Below are positions 42,277 through 51,872 of a DNA stretch of 64,000 nt, piece by piece (position 1 is the first letter of the stretch; each line of letters starts with the position of its first letter). The stretch comes from CAVTHW01 sp963734625 (lineage in GTDB: Bacteria; Acidobacteriota; Terriglobia; Bryobacterales; Bryobacteraceae): the NCBI GenBank assembly GCA_963734625.1, contig CAVTHW010000016.1:248001-312000 (forward strand), given 5' to 3'. Below the pieces are notes generated by a model that was not told the origin of the DNA, searched no databases, and worked only from the letters and a program-made list of their open reading frames with translations. A program made the translations under genes and the position numbers.

Positions 42277-43806
42277 CTACTTGAGAGGCATCACGTGGAC
42301 CGTGCCGTCTCCGTATCTCTTTGTCAGACCGTCGATGGTGCGGCCGCCGAACCTGGCTGCCATGGCATCGATGGTTTGTTGATTAGGCAGCATCTTGTCG
42401 GCGCCGGCTTTGGACTCGTCGATGTTGCCGCCGACCAGGATGACGAGTTTATCGGGTTGCAGCCATTTCTGCGCGACGCGCTTGATATCCGCGACCGTTA
42501 CCTTGCCGTACTTGGCTTCATAGACGTCGTAGTAATCCATGGGCCTGTGGTTGTATTCGAGGCTGGCAAAATTGCGGACGATGGCGCTGATATCAGGAAA
42601 CATTGCCGGGAATGCATTGAGCCGCGCCTTCTTGGCCATGGCGAGATCCGCGTCCGTCACCTCGCCGGCCCGCATGCCTTCGATCAGGTCCAACATGAGC
42701 TGGGCGGCGAAGACGACCGTCGAGTTCTTGGTCTGGCAGAAGGCCCCAAATGTGCCGGGGTAAAGCACTCCGCCCGGGTAACTGGAGCTGGCTGAATAGG
42801 CCAGGCCGTTGTCCGTCCGCACGACTTTCGTGATGCGCGACGAAAACGATCCGCCTCCCAGGATGTAGTTCATGAGGTCGACCGCGGGATAGTCCGGATC
42901 ATCCTGCATGATCCCCAGGTGGCCAATCCGGATGATGCCCTGGTTTGGAACGACCTCCGGCTGCACCATGTAGACGCCGGCCTTGGCTACCTGTTGCACT
43001 TTGGGAATCGGCGGCACCGCTTTTTCGGCCGTACGCCATTGGCCGATGGTCGCCTCCAGCTTTTGCAGCATTTCAGCCATCTTGAAGTCCCCGGTGACCA
43101 CCAGGATGGCGTTGTTGGCGCCCCAGTATTTCTTGTGCCACGCAATCAGGTCGTCACGGGTTATGCTGTTGACTCCGGCTTCGGTCATCTCGGCCGCGAT
43201 AGGGGAGTCTTCCCCGTAGATGAGCCGGCTGTAGGCCCTGCTGGCGACATTGGCCACGTTCTTGTTGCGGTTCCGGATGGACGGTAGCGCCAGATCCTTC
43301 TCCCGTCTGAGCTTGTCTTCGGGGAAAGCAGGATTGTTCAGGAGATCCATCCAGATCTTTAGACCTTCATCGAGATTCCGGGTATGGACGGACAGGCTGG
43401 TCGGAGTGACGGATCCCGCCAGAAAGTCCATACGCTCGTTGATCTGTTCACCGGTCATGGAGGTCGTCCCGCCGGTGCGAATTATGGAGCTGGTGAAGGC
43501 CGCCAGCCCCAGCTTGTCCCTGGGCTCGAGAAACGGGCCGGTTCGCAGCAGCAGCGAAGCATTGAACCACGGGATATCGTGATCCTCGGCAATATAGACC
43601 ACGAGGCCGTTGGAGAGCGTCTTCCGGTAGTCCGCCGGTTTCGGAGGCTTGAAATTCAGGGGCTGAAATGTGAACTGTTCCGGACGCGGACCTTTGGGGG
43701 TCTGAGCCGCCCTGGCAGGGGCTTGGGCGATCGCCGCGAATGGCACAGCGAGCACGAGCAGAGCCGGAATCAGCGATGCATAGAATGTTCTTTTGAGCAT
43801 GGTCAT
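42277..43806 (-). CDS. M16-family peptidase-like protein lacking the zinc motif
   Basis: 509 residues with a signal peptide (LIPALLVLAVPFAAIAQ). Two M16 halves: KTLSNGLVVYIAEDHDIPWF, MTGEQINERMDFLAGSVTPT, TRDDLIAWHKKYWGANNAIL and RIGHLGIMQDDPDYPAVDLM, NYILGGGSFSSRITKVVRTD with GLAYSASSSY. The HxxEH box is replaced by GLAAFTSSIIRTGG, so it should be the inactive partner of the active M16 protein encoded 8 nt upstream. Start ATG 43806 follows AGAAGGAG. Confidence 0.87.
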   Translation of the reverse strand: MTMLKRTFYASLIPALLVLAVPFAAIAQAPARAAQTPKGPRPEQFTFQPLNFKPPKPADYRKTLSNGLVVYIAEDHDIPWFNASLLLRTGPFLEPRDKLGLAAFTSSIIRTGGTTSMTGEQINERMDFLAGSVTPTSLSVHTRNLDEGLKIWMDLLNNPAFPEDKLRREKDLALPSIRNRNKNVANVASRAYSRLIYGEDSPIAAEMTEAGVNSITRDDLIAWHKKYWGANNAILVVTGDFKMAEMLQKLEATIGQWRTAEKAVPPIPKVQQVAKAGVYMVQPEVVPNQGIIRIGHLGIMQDDPDYPAVDLMNYILGGGSFSSRITKVVRTDNGLAYSASSSYPGGVLYPGTFGAFCQTKNSTVVFAAQLMLDLIEGMRAGEVTDADLAMAKKARLNAFPAMFPDISAIVRNFASLEYNHRPMDYYDVYEAKYGKVTVADIKRVAQKWLQPDKLVILVGGNIDESKAGADKMLPNQQTIDAMAARFGGRTIDGLTKRYGDGTVHVMPLK

Positions 43807-43814
43807 CTCCTTCT

Positions 43815-45368
43815 CTACTTTTCGCGCTCCAGCACACCGGTGACGCTGTTGTCCCGGGTAAGGTATTTCTTCGCAACCCGCATCAGATCGGCCGGTGTCA
43901 CGGCCATGCGCTGCTGGTATTGTTCTTCGAGAAACTGCCACCGGTAGATGATTTCCATTCTTTCCAGAGCGCTGGCGACGTCCGAGCCGGCGAGGTTTCT
44001 GAGGTAGGAGGCTTCAGTCGAGTTCTTCACCCGCTGGAGGACCGTTTCATCGCACGGGGTATTCTTGGCGTCTTCGATGTAGTTCCACAACTCCTTCTCG
44101 AGCTGCTCCAAAGGCACGACCGGCTCATTCTTGAGTTCCTTGACCGAGGCGCGCACGGTAAAGCTGCCGTCATACTCCGAGGTGGAAGCGGAACCAAAGA
44201 CGCTGGTAGCGTGCTCATTTTTCAGCACCAGGTCAAGGTACATCTTCCCGGTTCTGGCGCCCATCACCTGGCCCAGCATGGCAAGCACGGCAACGTCATC
44301 GTGCCAGACGGGAGGAATGTGGAACATGATGGAAACGTACGGGTTGGTTGCCGCTTTGCCGAGGACGCGTTTTTCGATATAGGGCACCTTGAAATCCGGA
44401 CCGTTCACCTTTCTGTAGTACTCAGGCGAGGGTTCCTCGGTGCGCACGCGCGGCGCTGCCCCCGGAGGGTTCGGGATCGAGCCAAAGTATTTGGTCACCA
44501 GGGCCGTTGTGGGCTCCACATCCACGGCGCCCGCCAGAACCAGCACGGCGTTGTCGGGGCGGTAATACTGATTGCGATAGGCGATCATCTCTTCCTTGGT
44601 GATGCGGCTGACGTCGGACATCCATCCGACGACGGACCAGGCATAAGGGCTGGCCCCGAAGAAAGCGGCGTTGAGCTGCTCGTTGAAGAAATAACCCGGG
44701 CTGTTCTCGCTCATCCGGCGCTCCTCGGTAATCACGTCGCGTTCCGAGTAGAATTCGCGGAAGACCGGGTTTTGCAGCCGGTCGGCCTCCAGCGCCAGGA
44801 AGAGCTCGACCTTGTTCTTGGGGAGGGTCACATAGTAGTGGGTCATCTCTTTGCTCGTTGAGGCGTTGAGACCAGTACCGCCCGCCTGCTGATATGCGCC
44901 CCAGATCTCTTCGCTTACAATCGTCTCGGCCTTCTCCTTATTGATCAGCTCGGACACCTGCTTCTTGAGCGTCACGATCTTGGCTTCGTCCCGGCCTTTG
45001 ACCTTGGAATCCTCTTTGGCGATTTCGACTTCCAAGGCATCAATCTGGCGATTGTACTGGTTGTCTATTTCGAGCGTTCCGGGTTTAATGCCCATCGTCT
45101 GGGTCCCTTTGAACATCATGTGTTCGTGGAAGTGGGACATGCCGGTGATGCCGGGGCGTTCGTTCACCGAACCCACGCGAAAGGCCAGCAGGCAGGTCAC
45201 CAGAGGCGTATTGGGATCTTTTACCATCAGGACCTTGAGCCCGTTGTTAAGGGTGCGTTCGATCACCTTGTCCTTCAGGCTCCTCTGCTGCGCCGGCAGA
45301 GGGGCCAGCCCGACGAAGAGAATCAGCCAGACAATGATCATCGGCGGCGCCGATCGTTTTGACAACAT
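43815..45368 (-). CDS. M16-family zinc metallopeptidase, secreted
   Basis: About 517 residues from ATG 45368 (GAGGAGAGG upstream). Signal peptide, then ERTLNNGLKVLMVKDPNTPL and GMSHFHEHMMFKGTQTMGI with HFHEH as the inverted zinc motif HxxEH. The downstream Glu ligand lies in the EADRLQNPVFREFYSERDVI/TEERRM region. A coiled insert (residues about 115-165, VKGRDEAKIVTLKKQVSELI) separates the motif from the rest. YGxx/RY pair region: GARTGKMYLDLVLKNEHATS. Forms a pair with the inactive homologue downstream, like PqqF/MPP heterodimers. Confidence 0.9.
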   Translation of the reverse strand: MLSKRSAPPMIIVWLILFVGLAPLPAQQRSLKDKVIERTLNNGLKVLMVKDPNTPLVTCLLAFRVGSVNERPGITGMSHFHEHMMFKGTQTMGIKPGTLEIDNQYNRQIDALEVEIAKEDSKVKGRDEAKIVTLKKQVSELINKEKAETIVSEEIWGAYQQAGGTGLNASTSKEMTHYYVTLPKNKVELFLALEADRLQNPVFREFYSERDVITEERRMSENSPGYFFNEQLNAAFFGASPYAWSVVGWMSDVSRITKEEMIAYRNQYYRPDNAVLVLAGAVDVEPTTALVTKYFGSIPNPPGAAPRVRTEEPSPEYYRKVNGPDFKVPYIEKRVLGKAATNPYVSIMFHIPPVWHDDVAVLAMLGQVMGARTGKMYLDLVLKNEHATSVFGSASTSEYDGSFTVRASVKELKNEPVVPLEQLEKELWNYIEDAKNTPCDETVLQRVKNSTEASYLRNLAGSDVASALERMEIIYRWQFLEEQYQQRMAVTPADLMRVAKKYLTRDNSVTGVLEREK

Positions 45369-45527
45369 ATCCACCTCTCCTCAAACCGTGTCTCTTAGGG
45401 ATTAGCCATTGGCTTCACAAAACGTAGCACAAGCTCACCCTCAATTGGGGGGCTGCTCCCGTTGAACACACAACAGTGAATCAGGCGGATTCAGGCCCGC
45501 CCCCGTTCTTTGGTATTCTCATCGGTG

Positions 45528-47351
45528 ATGAAGAAAGCCCTCTTTTTACTTTTCTCGGCTGCGTTTATGTGGGCGGCGGAACCCGTGCCGCGCCCTGAAT
45601 TTCCCGAGCCGCAGTTCCAGCGCGAGCAGTGGCTCAACCTAAACGGCCCTTGGGAGTTCGAATTCGACGACGCCAACGTAGGGCTCGCCGAGAACTGGGC
45701 GGCCGGTACGAGGAAGTTCAGCCGCAGCATTGTGGTGCCTTATTGTTTTGAGAGCAAGCTCAGCGGCATCGGCGATACCTCCTATCATCCCTGGGCCTGG
45801 TACCGCCGCGCTTTCACCACGCCCGCCGGATGGAAGGGCCGCCGCCTGCTCGTTCACTTCGGCGCGGTGGACTATCGGGCGATGGTATGGGTCAACGGCA
45901 AGTTTGCCGGAAACCACGAGGGCGGCTTCACGCCGTTCGTGCTCGACATCACTCCGTTCGCGGCCTCCCGCAATAACGTGATCGTCGTCCGCGCCGAGGA
46001 CCCGCCCACGGATCGCTCCATTCCTCGGGGGAAGCAGTACTGGGGCCCCCAGTCCCAGAGCATCTGGTATACCCGATCGAGCGGCATCTGGCAGACGGTC
46101 TGGATCGAGCCGGTGGCGGAAACGCACCTCGAAAGCGTGCGCATCACACCCGCGATTGACGGCGTGGTGCGCTTCGAGCCCCGCATCGCGGGACCACAGC
46201 CGCTCCAACCGCAGGGGCCGCCATCCAGCCCGCAGCCGGCCCTGGAGTTCCACGTCACGATACAGTCGGCAGGAGAAGTCGTGGTTTCTGCGATGACTCG
46301 AAGCAGGGGCCAGACTCCCACTTTGATCACCGGCGTCGCAGCGCCAAGGCTGTGGACCCCCCAGCGGCCATCTCTCTATGACGTCGTCTTCGAACTGCGT
46401 CGCGGAACCGAGGTGCTGGACCGGGTCAGCTCCTACTTCGGCTTCCGATCGGTGTCGACTGAGAACGGCCGCCTGCTACTCAACGGCAGCCCCATCTACT
46501 TCAAGTCCGTGCTCGACCAGGGCTTCTGGCCGGAGAGCGTGCTTACGCCTCCCACCGACGAAGCCATCCAGTACGACATCAAGATGACCAAGGAGATGGG
46601 ATTCAACGGTGCTCGCAAGCATCAGAAGGTCGAGGACCCGCGCTACCTCTATTGGGCCGACAAGCTGGGCTTGCTGGTCTCGGGCGAAATGGCCAACGCA
46701 CAGGTGTTCGGCGAAGCCACCGTCGAGCGGTTCACCAAGGAGTGGATGGACGTGGTCCAGCGGGACTACAACCACCCCTCAATCATCATCTGGGCCCCCA
46801 TCAATGAAAGCTGGGGTGTGAGCGATGTGGCGCGCGACCCGCGGCAACAGAGCCTCATCAAGTCGCTTTACCTCCTGACCAAGACCCTGGACAACACGCG
46901 GCTGGTAATCGACAACGAGGGTTGGGAGCACACCGCGCTGACGGACCTCTACGCGGTGCACAACTACGCCCGCACCGGCGACCTCCTCTACGAGGCATAC
47001 AAGGACATCGGCGGCAAGCCCGGCGAGCGCGTGCCACGCTTAGTGCCCGGCTCGGTCTATAACGGCTCGCCGTTCTACCTCTCCGAGTTCGGAGGCATCG
47101 CCTACATTCCGGAAGGGGCGAATGTTCCCGCCGAGGCCTGGGGCTACTCCGGCGTCGAAAAGACCGCCGATGATGCTCTGGCCAGGATGAGAGGCCTCTA
47201 TGAGGCTCTGCGCAAGATTCCCGCATTCATCGGCATCTGCTACACGCAACTGACCGATGTCGAGCAGGAGGTGAACGGTCTGATGACCTACGACCGCAAA
47301 CCGAAATTCGACAGCAAGGCTGTGCGCGAGATCAACCAGATGCTGCGGTGA
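45528..47351 (+). CDS. Glycoside hydrolase family 2 (beta-galactosidase/glucuronidase-like), secreted
   Basis: 607 residues from ATG 45528. Signal peptide (KKALFLLFSAAFMWAAE), jelly-roll sugar-binding domain (WLNLNGPWEFEFDDANVG, MVWVNGKFAGNHEGGFTPF), Ig-like domain and TIM barrel. Acid/base Glu is in IIIWAPINESWGVS and nucleophile Glu in SPFYLSEFGGIAY. Its stop overlaps the galK start (GTGA), and galT follows, which points to galactose as the released sugar. Confidence 0.9.
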   Translation: MKKALFLLFSAAFMWAAEPVPRPEFPEPQFQREQWLNLNGPWEFEFDDANVGLAENWAAGTRKFSRSIVVPYCFESKLSGIGDTSYHPWAWYRRAFTTPAGWKGRRLLVHFGAVDYRAMVWVNGKFAGNHEGGFTPFVLDITPFAASRNNVIVVRAEDPPTDRSIPRGKQYWGPQSQSIWYTRSSGIWQTVWIEPVAETHLESVRITPAIDGVVRFEPRIAGPQPLQPQGPPSSPQPALEFHVTIQSAGEVVVSAMTRSRGQTPTLITGVAAPRLWTPQRPSLYDVVFELRRGTEVLDRVSSYFGFRSVSTENGRLLLNGSPIYFKSVLDQGFWPESVLTPPTDEAIQYDIKMTKEMGFNGARKHQKVEDPRYLYWADKLGLLVSGEMANAQVFGEATVERFTKEWMDVVQRDYNHPSIIIWAPINESWGVSDVARDPRQQSLIKSLYLLTKTLDNTRLVIDNEGWEHTALTDLYAVHNYARTGDLLYEAYKDIGGKPGERVPRLVPGSVYNGSPFYLSEFGGIAYIPEGANVPAEAWGYSGVEKTADDALARMRGLYEALRKIPAFIGICYTQLTDVEQEVNGLMTYDRKPKFDSKAVREINQMLR

Positions 47352-48502
47352 CCTTATTGACACAGGACTTCATGCCTTTTCAGCAAGGACCGGTGCGCGC
47401 GTTCCGCGCTCCGGGACGGGTAAACCTCATCGGCGAGCACACGGACTACAACGGTGGTTTTGTAATGCCGGTGGCCATCGACCGCGAGACCCGTGTGCTT
47501 TGCACCCCTCGGGGTGACCGGCAGATCGAGGTCATTTCGCGGCACTACGGCGAAACGGTGCGGTTTTCGATCGACGAAGCGGCCCCAACCGCCACCCGCC
47601 ACTGGAGCGACTATGTTCGCGGCGTCTCCGTGATTCTGCAAGATGCCGGCTTTCGACTGTGCGGAACGAATCTGCTGATCGACCAAACGGTCCCTATTGG
47701 CTCCGGCCTCAGCTCCTCGGCCGCTATCGAGGTGGCGGCGGCCCGGGCGCTGCTCGGAAACGCCGGTCTGGAAGTGGACCCTGTCCGCCTGGCGGGTCTG
47801 TGTCAAAGGGCCGAGAACGAGTTCGTGGGCGCGCGCTGCGGCATCATGGACCAGTTCATCGCCTGCTGCGGCCGTGCCGGGCATGCCCTCCTGTTGGATT
47901 GCCGCTCGCTCGAGTACCGGCACCTGCGGTTGCCCGAGGAGTGCGCGCTGGTGATTGCGAACACGATGGTCCGCCACGAGGTGGCCTCCGGCGAGTACAA
48001 CGCACGGCGGGAGCAGTGCGAACTGGGAGTCCGTCAGATTGCGGGCGACCGCTCTGAGATCGGCTCACTACGCGATATCAGCATGGCGGAGTTGGAGCGG
48101 AGTTCGCAGCGTCTCGATCCAGTCGTCTACCGGCGCTGCCGGCACGTGGTGGGAGAGATCGGCCGCGTCTTGGAAGCGACCGAGGCGCTCGAACGGCGCG
48201 ACCTGGAGGCCTTCGGACGCCTGATGTATGAATCTCACCGCAGCCTGCGGGACGACTACGAGGTCAGTTGTCCCGAACTCGACCTCATGGTGGAACTGGC
48301 ACGCGGGGTGGATGGTGTTTATGGATCGCGCATGACGGGCGCTGGATTCGGAGGCTGCACCATCAGCCTCGTGCAATCCGGCCGGGCGGATGTATTCCGC
48401 AATACGCTTGCCAGTGAATACCGGAAAGCAACCGGAATCGAGCCGGCGATCTATGTGTGCTCGGCGATGGACGGCGCCTCCGAAGAGGCGGCCAATGTTT
48501 GA
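47348..48502 (+). CDS. galK: Galactokinase
   Basis: 384 residues. RAFRAPGRVNLIGEHTDYNG is the galactokinase signature, VPIGSGLSSSAAIEVAAARA the GHMP ATP loop, GARCGIMDQFIACCGRAGHA the catalytic Asp region and GSRMTGAGFGGCTISLVQ the third motif. Phosphorylates galactose at C1 (Leloir pathway). GTG 47348 overlaps the GH2 stop, and its own stop overlaps galT by 8 nt, so the three proteins are made together. Confidence 0.95.
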   Translation: MTLLTQDFMPFQQGPVRAFRAPGRVNLIGEHTDYNGGFVMPVAIDRETRVLCTPRGDRQIEVISRHYGETVRFSIDEAAPTATRHWSDYVRGVSVILQDAGFRLCGTNLLIDQTVPIGSGLSSSAAIEVAAARALLGNAGLEVDPVRLAGLCQRAENEFVGARCGIMDQFIACCGRAGHALLLDCRSLEYRHLRLPEECALVIANTMVRHEVASGEYNARREQCELGVRQIAGDRSEIGSLRDISMAELERSSQRLDPVVYRRCRHVVGEIGRVLEATEALERRDLEAFGRLMYESHRSLRDDYEVSCPELDLMVELARGVDGVYGSRMTGAGFGGCTISLVQSGRADVFRNTLASEYRKATGIEPAIYVCSAMDGASEEAANV

Positions 48503-49541
48503 CTGGAAGCAGCACCCGCATCGCCGCCTTAATCCGCTCACGGGCGAATGGGTCCTGGTTTCGCCTCACCGGACGCAAAGGCCCTGGCAGGGGCGCATCG
48601 ACCGGGCTTCCGCGCCGGCGCTGGAGGCGTATGATCCGGACTGCTATCTGTGTCCGGGAAACCCTCGGGCTGGAGGAGAGCGCAATCCGGACTACTCGAC
48701 AGTGTTCACGTTTCAGAACGATTTCCCCGCGCTCAGACCGGACAGTCCGCCCCAGCAGATGGACGAGGGGAGCTTGCTCGTGGCGGAGCCCGACTCTGGC
48801 GTGTGCCGGGTGATGTGCTTCTCCCCTCGGCATGATCTGACCCTGGCCCGCATGGAACCGGACCAGATCCGGCTCGTGGTGGAGGCTTGGTGCGCCGAGC
48901 AGGCGCAACTGGGGAGCTTGCCCGACATCAACTACGTACAGATATTCGAGAACCGCGGTGAAATGATGGGAGCCAGCAACCCCCATCCGCACTGTCAGAT
49001 CTGGGCGAGCCGGAGCTTGCCGAACGAACTGGTCAAGGAAGAGCGCGCCCAAAGGAACTATCTCTCTTCCCGAAATCGATGTCTGCTGTGCGATTACTTG
49101 GCCGTGGAAGCAGGTGGCGAGCGCCTGGTCTGCGAGAACGACGGCTTCGCGGTGGTAGTTCCGTTCTGGGCGGTCTGGCCATTTGAGACGCTGTTGATCG
49201 CCAAGCGCCATGCCGGCGCGATGGATGAACTGCGGGAAGCCGAGCGCGAGGCGCTGGCCGGCATTCTGAAGCAGATCACGACGCGCTACAACAATCTATT
49301 CGAAGCGCCGTTCCCCTACACCATGGGCTTCCATCAGCGTCCGACCGATGGACGACCCTACGAGTCGCTTCATCTGCACGCTCACTTTTACCCTCCGCTG
49401 CTGCGCTCCGCTCAAGTTCGGAAGTTCATGGTTGGTTACGAAATGCTCGCCACACCCCAGCGCGATATCCCGCCGGAACTGGCGGCCGCGCGCCTGCGTT
49501 CGGTCTCAAGCGTTCATTATCTGGAGAGCCACCAGGGCTGA
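48495..49541 (+). CDS. galT: Galactose-1-phosphate uridylyltransferase
   Basis: 348 residues: HRRLNPLTGEWVLVSPHRTQ, CYLCPGNPRAGGERNPDYS (zinc Cys pair), EMMGASNPHPHCQIWAS (active-site HPH) and LHLHAHFYPPLLRSAQVRKF (second zinc/His set). Transfers UMP between UDP-glucose and galactose-1-phosphate. ATG 48495 lies inside galK. galE is not in the window. Confidence 0.95.
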   Translation: MFDWKQHPHRRLNPLTGEWVLVSPHRTQRPWQGRIDRASAPALEAYDPDCYLCPGNPRAGGERNPDYSTVFTFQNDFPALRPDSPPQQMDEGSLLVAEPDSGVCRVMCFSPRHDLTLARMEPDQIRLVVEAWCAEQAQLGSLPDINYVQIFENRGEMMGASNPHPHCQIWASRSLPNELVKEERAQRNYLSSRNRCLLCDYLAVEAGGERLVCENDGFAVVVPFWAVWPFETLLIAKRHAGAMDELREAEREALAGILKQITTRYNNLFEAPFPYTMGFHQRPTDGRPYESLHLHAHFYPPLLRSAQVRKFMVGYEMLATPQRDIPPELAAARLRSVSSVHYLESHQG

Positions 49542-49545
49542 AAGA

Positions 49546-49586
49546 AAGGCCGGTCCCGCCGGTGGAGGGCGGGGCCGGCCTTTTCC
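49546..49586 (+). terminator. Terminator between galT and the htrA-like gene
   Basis: AAGGCCGGTCCCGCC pairs with GGCGGGGCCGGCCTT (15 bp, one G-T pair) around GGTGGAG-like loop sequence, then TTTTCC. On the opposite strand CTTTCTTTC follows the stem, so it can serve the convergent protease gene too. Confidence 0.85.
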
Positions 49587-49604
49587 TGAAGGGGTGATAG
49601 CCGG

Positions 49605-51077
49605 TTAGACAGCCAGATACATCGTGCTGCCCTGCCGGTACACCAGCAGGAGAGTGGGGTCCTTCGCGGTACGCATGACGGAATCGAAGTCCGAAGTGTT
49701 GCGCACCGGCTTGTGGTTCGCTTCCTGAATAACGTCGCCGCGCTTCAAGCCGGAATCGGCAGCTTTGCTGGCCGGGTCCACGTTGGTCACCACAACTCCG
49801 GCAGCGGTAGCCGGCAATCCCAACTGCTGGGCAGTCCGGGCGGTGACGTTCTCTACCGTGATCCCTTGCAGGGCATCTTCGGTGCTGTTTGCCGGCTGTT
49901 GGTTCTTGGCGGTTTCCCCGGGCATTTCCGCCAGGGTCAGCGGGAAAGTCTTCTCCGCGCCGTTGCGGAACACCTTCACGTTCACCTGGGTTCCAGGAGT
50001 CATCAGCGAAACGTGTATGCGCAGTTCGGCGCTGTTGTTTACCCGCTGGCCGTTGATGTCCAGGATGATGTCACCCTTCTCCAAGCCAGCCTTCTGGGCC
50101 GGGCTGTTAGGGGTCACATCGCCGATCAGCGCGCCGCGCACTTCCGGTTCATGGAAGGCCTTGGCGATGTCGGGCGTCACTTCCTGAGCCATCACGCCCA
50201 GGTAGGCGCGGGTCACCTTGCCGTCTTTGACGATCTGGTCCATCACATTGCGCGCCACACTGACAGGAACGGCAAAACCGATGCCTTGGTTGCCTTCCGA
50301 TCCATGGGCCAGGATGGCGGTGTTGATGCCGATCAACTCGCCGCGATCATTCACCAGCGCGCCGCCCGAATTGCCGGGGTTGATCGACGCATCGGTTTGA
50401 ATGAAGTCTTCGTAGTCTTCGATGCCCAGGTTGGCGCGGCCGGTAGCGCTGACGATGCCCATGGTGACAGTCTTGCCGACGCCGAAGGGGTTGCCGACGG
50501 CCAGCACGTAGTCGCCCACCTGCACCTTATTGGAATCGCCAATGGTGATCGGAGTCAGGGGGCCGGCATCCACCTTGAGCACGGCGATGTCGGTCTTCGG
50601 ATCGGCGCCCACCACTTGAGCTTTGTATTCGTGCTTGTCGGGCAGGATCACGGTCACGGAGGTGGCGTGGTCCACCACATGGTTGTTGGTCAGGATGTAG
50701 CCATTCGAGCTGACGATCACGCCCGAGCCCATACCCTCTTCCTTCTGTTGCTGCGGCATGCCGAACATCCCGCCGCCGCTGCCCGAATCATCGCCAAAGA
50801 ACTGGCGGAACATCGGAGGGATTCCGTTGTCCCCTCCCTGAAACCCGGTCTTCACCATACGGGACGAAGTAATGGTTACGACCGAGGGCAATACCGTCTT
50901 CACCACAGGGGCGAAACTGTTACGGCTGGCCGGCTCGTTCGCACTTGCAAACTTAAACGTGGCTGGCGGGTTCATCAGGCGATCCGCACCCGCTATCGCA
51001 AAGCCACCCAACCCGAGCGCCACCAGCAGCGCCGCGGCGGTCTTCTTCGGTCTATTCAAAATCCCTTGCATCTTCAT
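49605..51077 (-). CDS. HtrA/DegP-like periplasmic serine protease
   Basis: 490 residues from ATG 51077 (GGAGGGAAC upstream). One N-terminal membrane/signal segment (TAAALLVALGLGGFAIAGAD), trypsin-like domain with His in YILTNNHVVDHATS, Asp in DPKTDIAVLKVDAG and Ser in SINPGNSGGALVNDRGELIG, then two PDZ domains (AYLGVMAQEVTPDIAKAF, GDIILDINGQRVNN; GVVVTNVDPASKAADSGLKR). A Gly/Met/Gln-rich LA-loop (GSGGGMFGMPQQQKEEG) precedes the catalytic part. Degrades or refolds damaged envelope proteins. Confidence 0.93.
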   Translation of the reverse strand: MKMQGILNRPKKTAAALLVALGLGGFAIAGADRLMNPPATFKFASANEPASRNSFAPVVKTVLPSVVTITSSRMVKTGFQGGDNGIPPMFRQFFGDDSGSGGGMFGMPQQQKEEGMGSGVIVSSNGYILTNNHVVDHATSVTVILPDKHEYKAQVVGADPKTDIAVLKVDAGPLTPITIGDSNKVQVGDYVLAVGNPFGVGKTVTMGIVSATGRANLGIEDYEDFIQTDASINPGNSGGALVNDRGELIGINTAILAHGSEGNQGIGFAVPVSVARNVMDQIVKDGKVTRAYLGVMAQEVTPDIAKAFHEPEVRGALIGDVTPNSPAQKAGLEKGDIILDINGQRVNNSAELRIHVSLMTPGTQVNVKVFRNGAEKTFPLTLAEMPGETAKNQQPANSTEDALQGITVENVTARTAQQLGLPATAAGVVVTNVDPASKAADSGLKRGDVIQEANHKPVRNTSDFDSVMRTAKDPTLLLVYRQGSTMYLAV

Positions 51078-51221
51078 GTTCCCTCCAAAGAGTGTCTTAA
51101 CTTCACCACCGAGCTTCCGTGCATCAAGTGGCTCCACTTATTGAGATGGGGCAAGGGGGTTTTCCGTTTGTAGCGGGAAGTCGGTAATGTGGCGCCGGAA
51201 GCTTGGTATGTCCCCACGCGG

Positions 51222-51872
51222 CTAGGAGATGACGCCCTTGCGCACAGCGTAGAGGATGACCTCGGGAACACTGCGTAAGTTCAGCTTTTGCATGAGTTTA
51301 GCGCGGTGCGTCTCGACCGTGTAGACGCTTAGGCTGAGCAGATTGGCGATCTCTTTGCTGGAGTTGCCCTCAGCCACCAGTTGCAGGATTTCGCGCTCGC
51401 GGGGCGAAAGCAGTTCGTAGGAATCTTCGCCACCTGTGCGCTGCAGCCTGCGCATGTAGTCCTGCAACAGCACTTGGCCGACTGCGGGACTGAAGAACGA
51501 CTTCCCGACAGTGGCGGCGCGGATGGCTCGCGCCAGATCGGCTTCGGCGGAGTCCTTGAGTAGATAGGCCTTGGCTCCCGCTTTCAGGGCCCGGAGCACA
51601 TAGCCTTCGTCGGAGTGCATGCTGAGCATGACAACTTGCGTATCCGGCAGCGCAGCGCGAATCTGGCGGGACGCCTCGATGCCATTCAAGCTTGGCATGC
51701 CAATATCCATAACCACTACGTCCGGTTTCAGTTTCCCGGCCATGGCCACAGCTTCACGCCCGTCATTGGCCTCTCCGATAACCGTGAGGTCGGGTTGGGC
51801 ATCCACCACCATACGCAGCCCCGCGCGAATCAGGGTGTGGTCGTCGGCAAGAAGGACGCTGGTCTTCTTCAC
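51222..51872 (-). CDS. NarL/FixJ-type response regulator
   Basis: 216 residues. Receiver domain: VLLADDHTLIRAGLRMVVDA, DVVVMDIGMPSLNGIEASRQ (phospho-acceptor Asp) and YLLKDSAEADL (Lys). LuxR-type HTH: LSPREREILQLVAEGNSSKE and IANLLSLSVYTVETHRAKLM. Overlaps the kinase gene by 4 nt. DNA targets unknown. Confidence 0.93.
   Translation of the reverse strand: MKKTSVLLADDHTLIRAGLRMVVDAQPDLTVIGEANDGREAVAMAGKLKPDVVVMDIGMPSLNGIEASRQIRAALPDTQVVMLSMHSDEGYVLRALKAGAKAYLLKDSAEADLARAIRAATVGKSFFSPAVGQVLLQDYMRRLQRTGGEDSYELLSPREREILQLVAEGNSSKEIANLLSLSVYTVETHRAKLMQKLNLRSVPEVILYAVRKGVIS

Noticed and set aside
49713..51173. Plus-strand ORF of 486 codons opposite the HtrA gene
   Set aside because: No homology pattern, His/Val/Gly-rich shadow of a clear protease gene.
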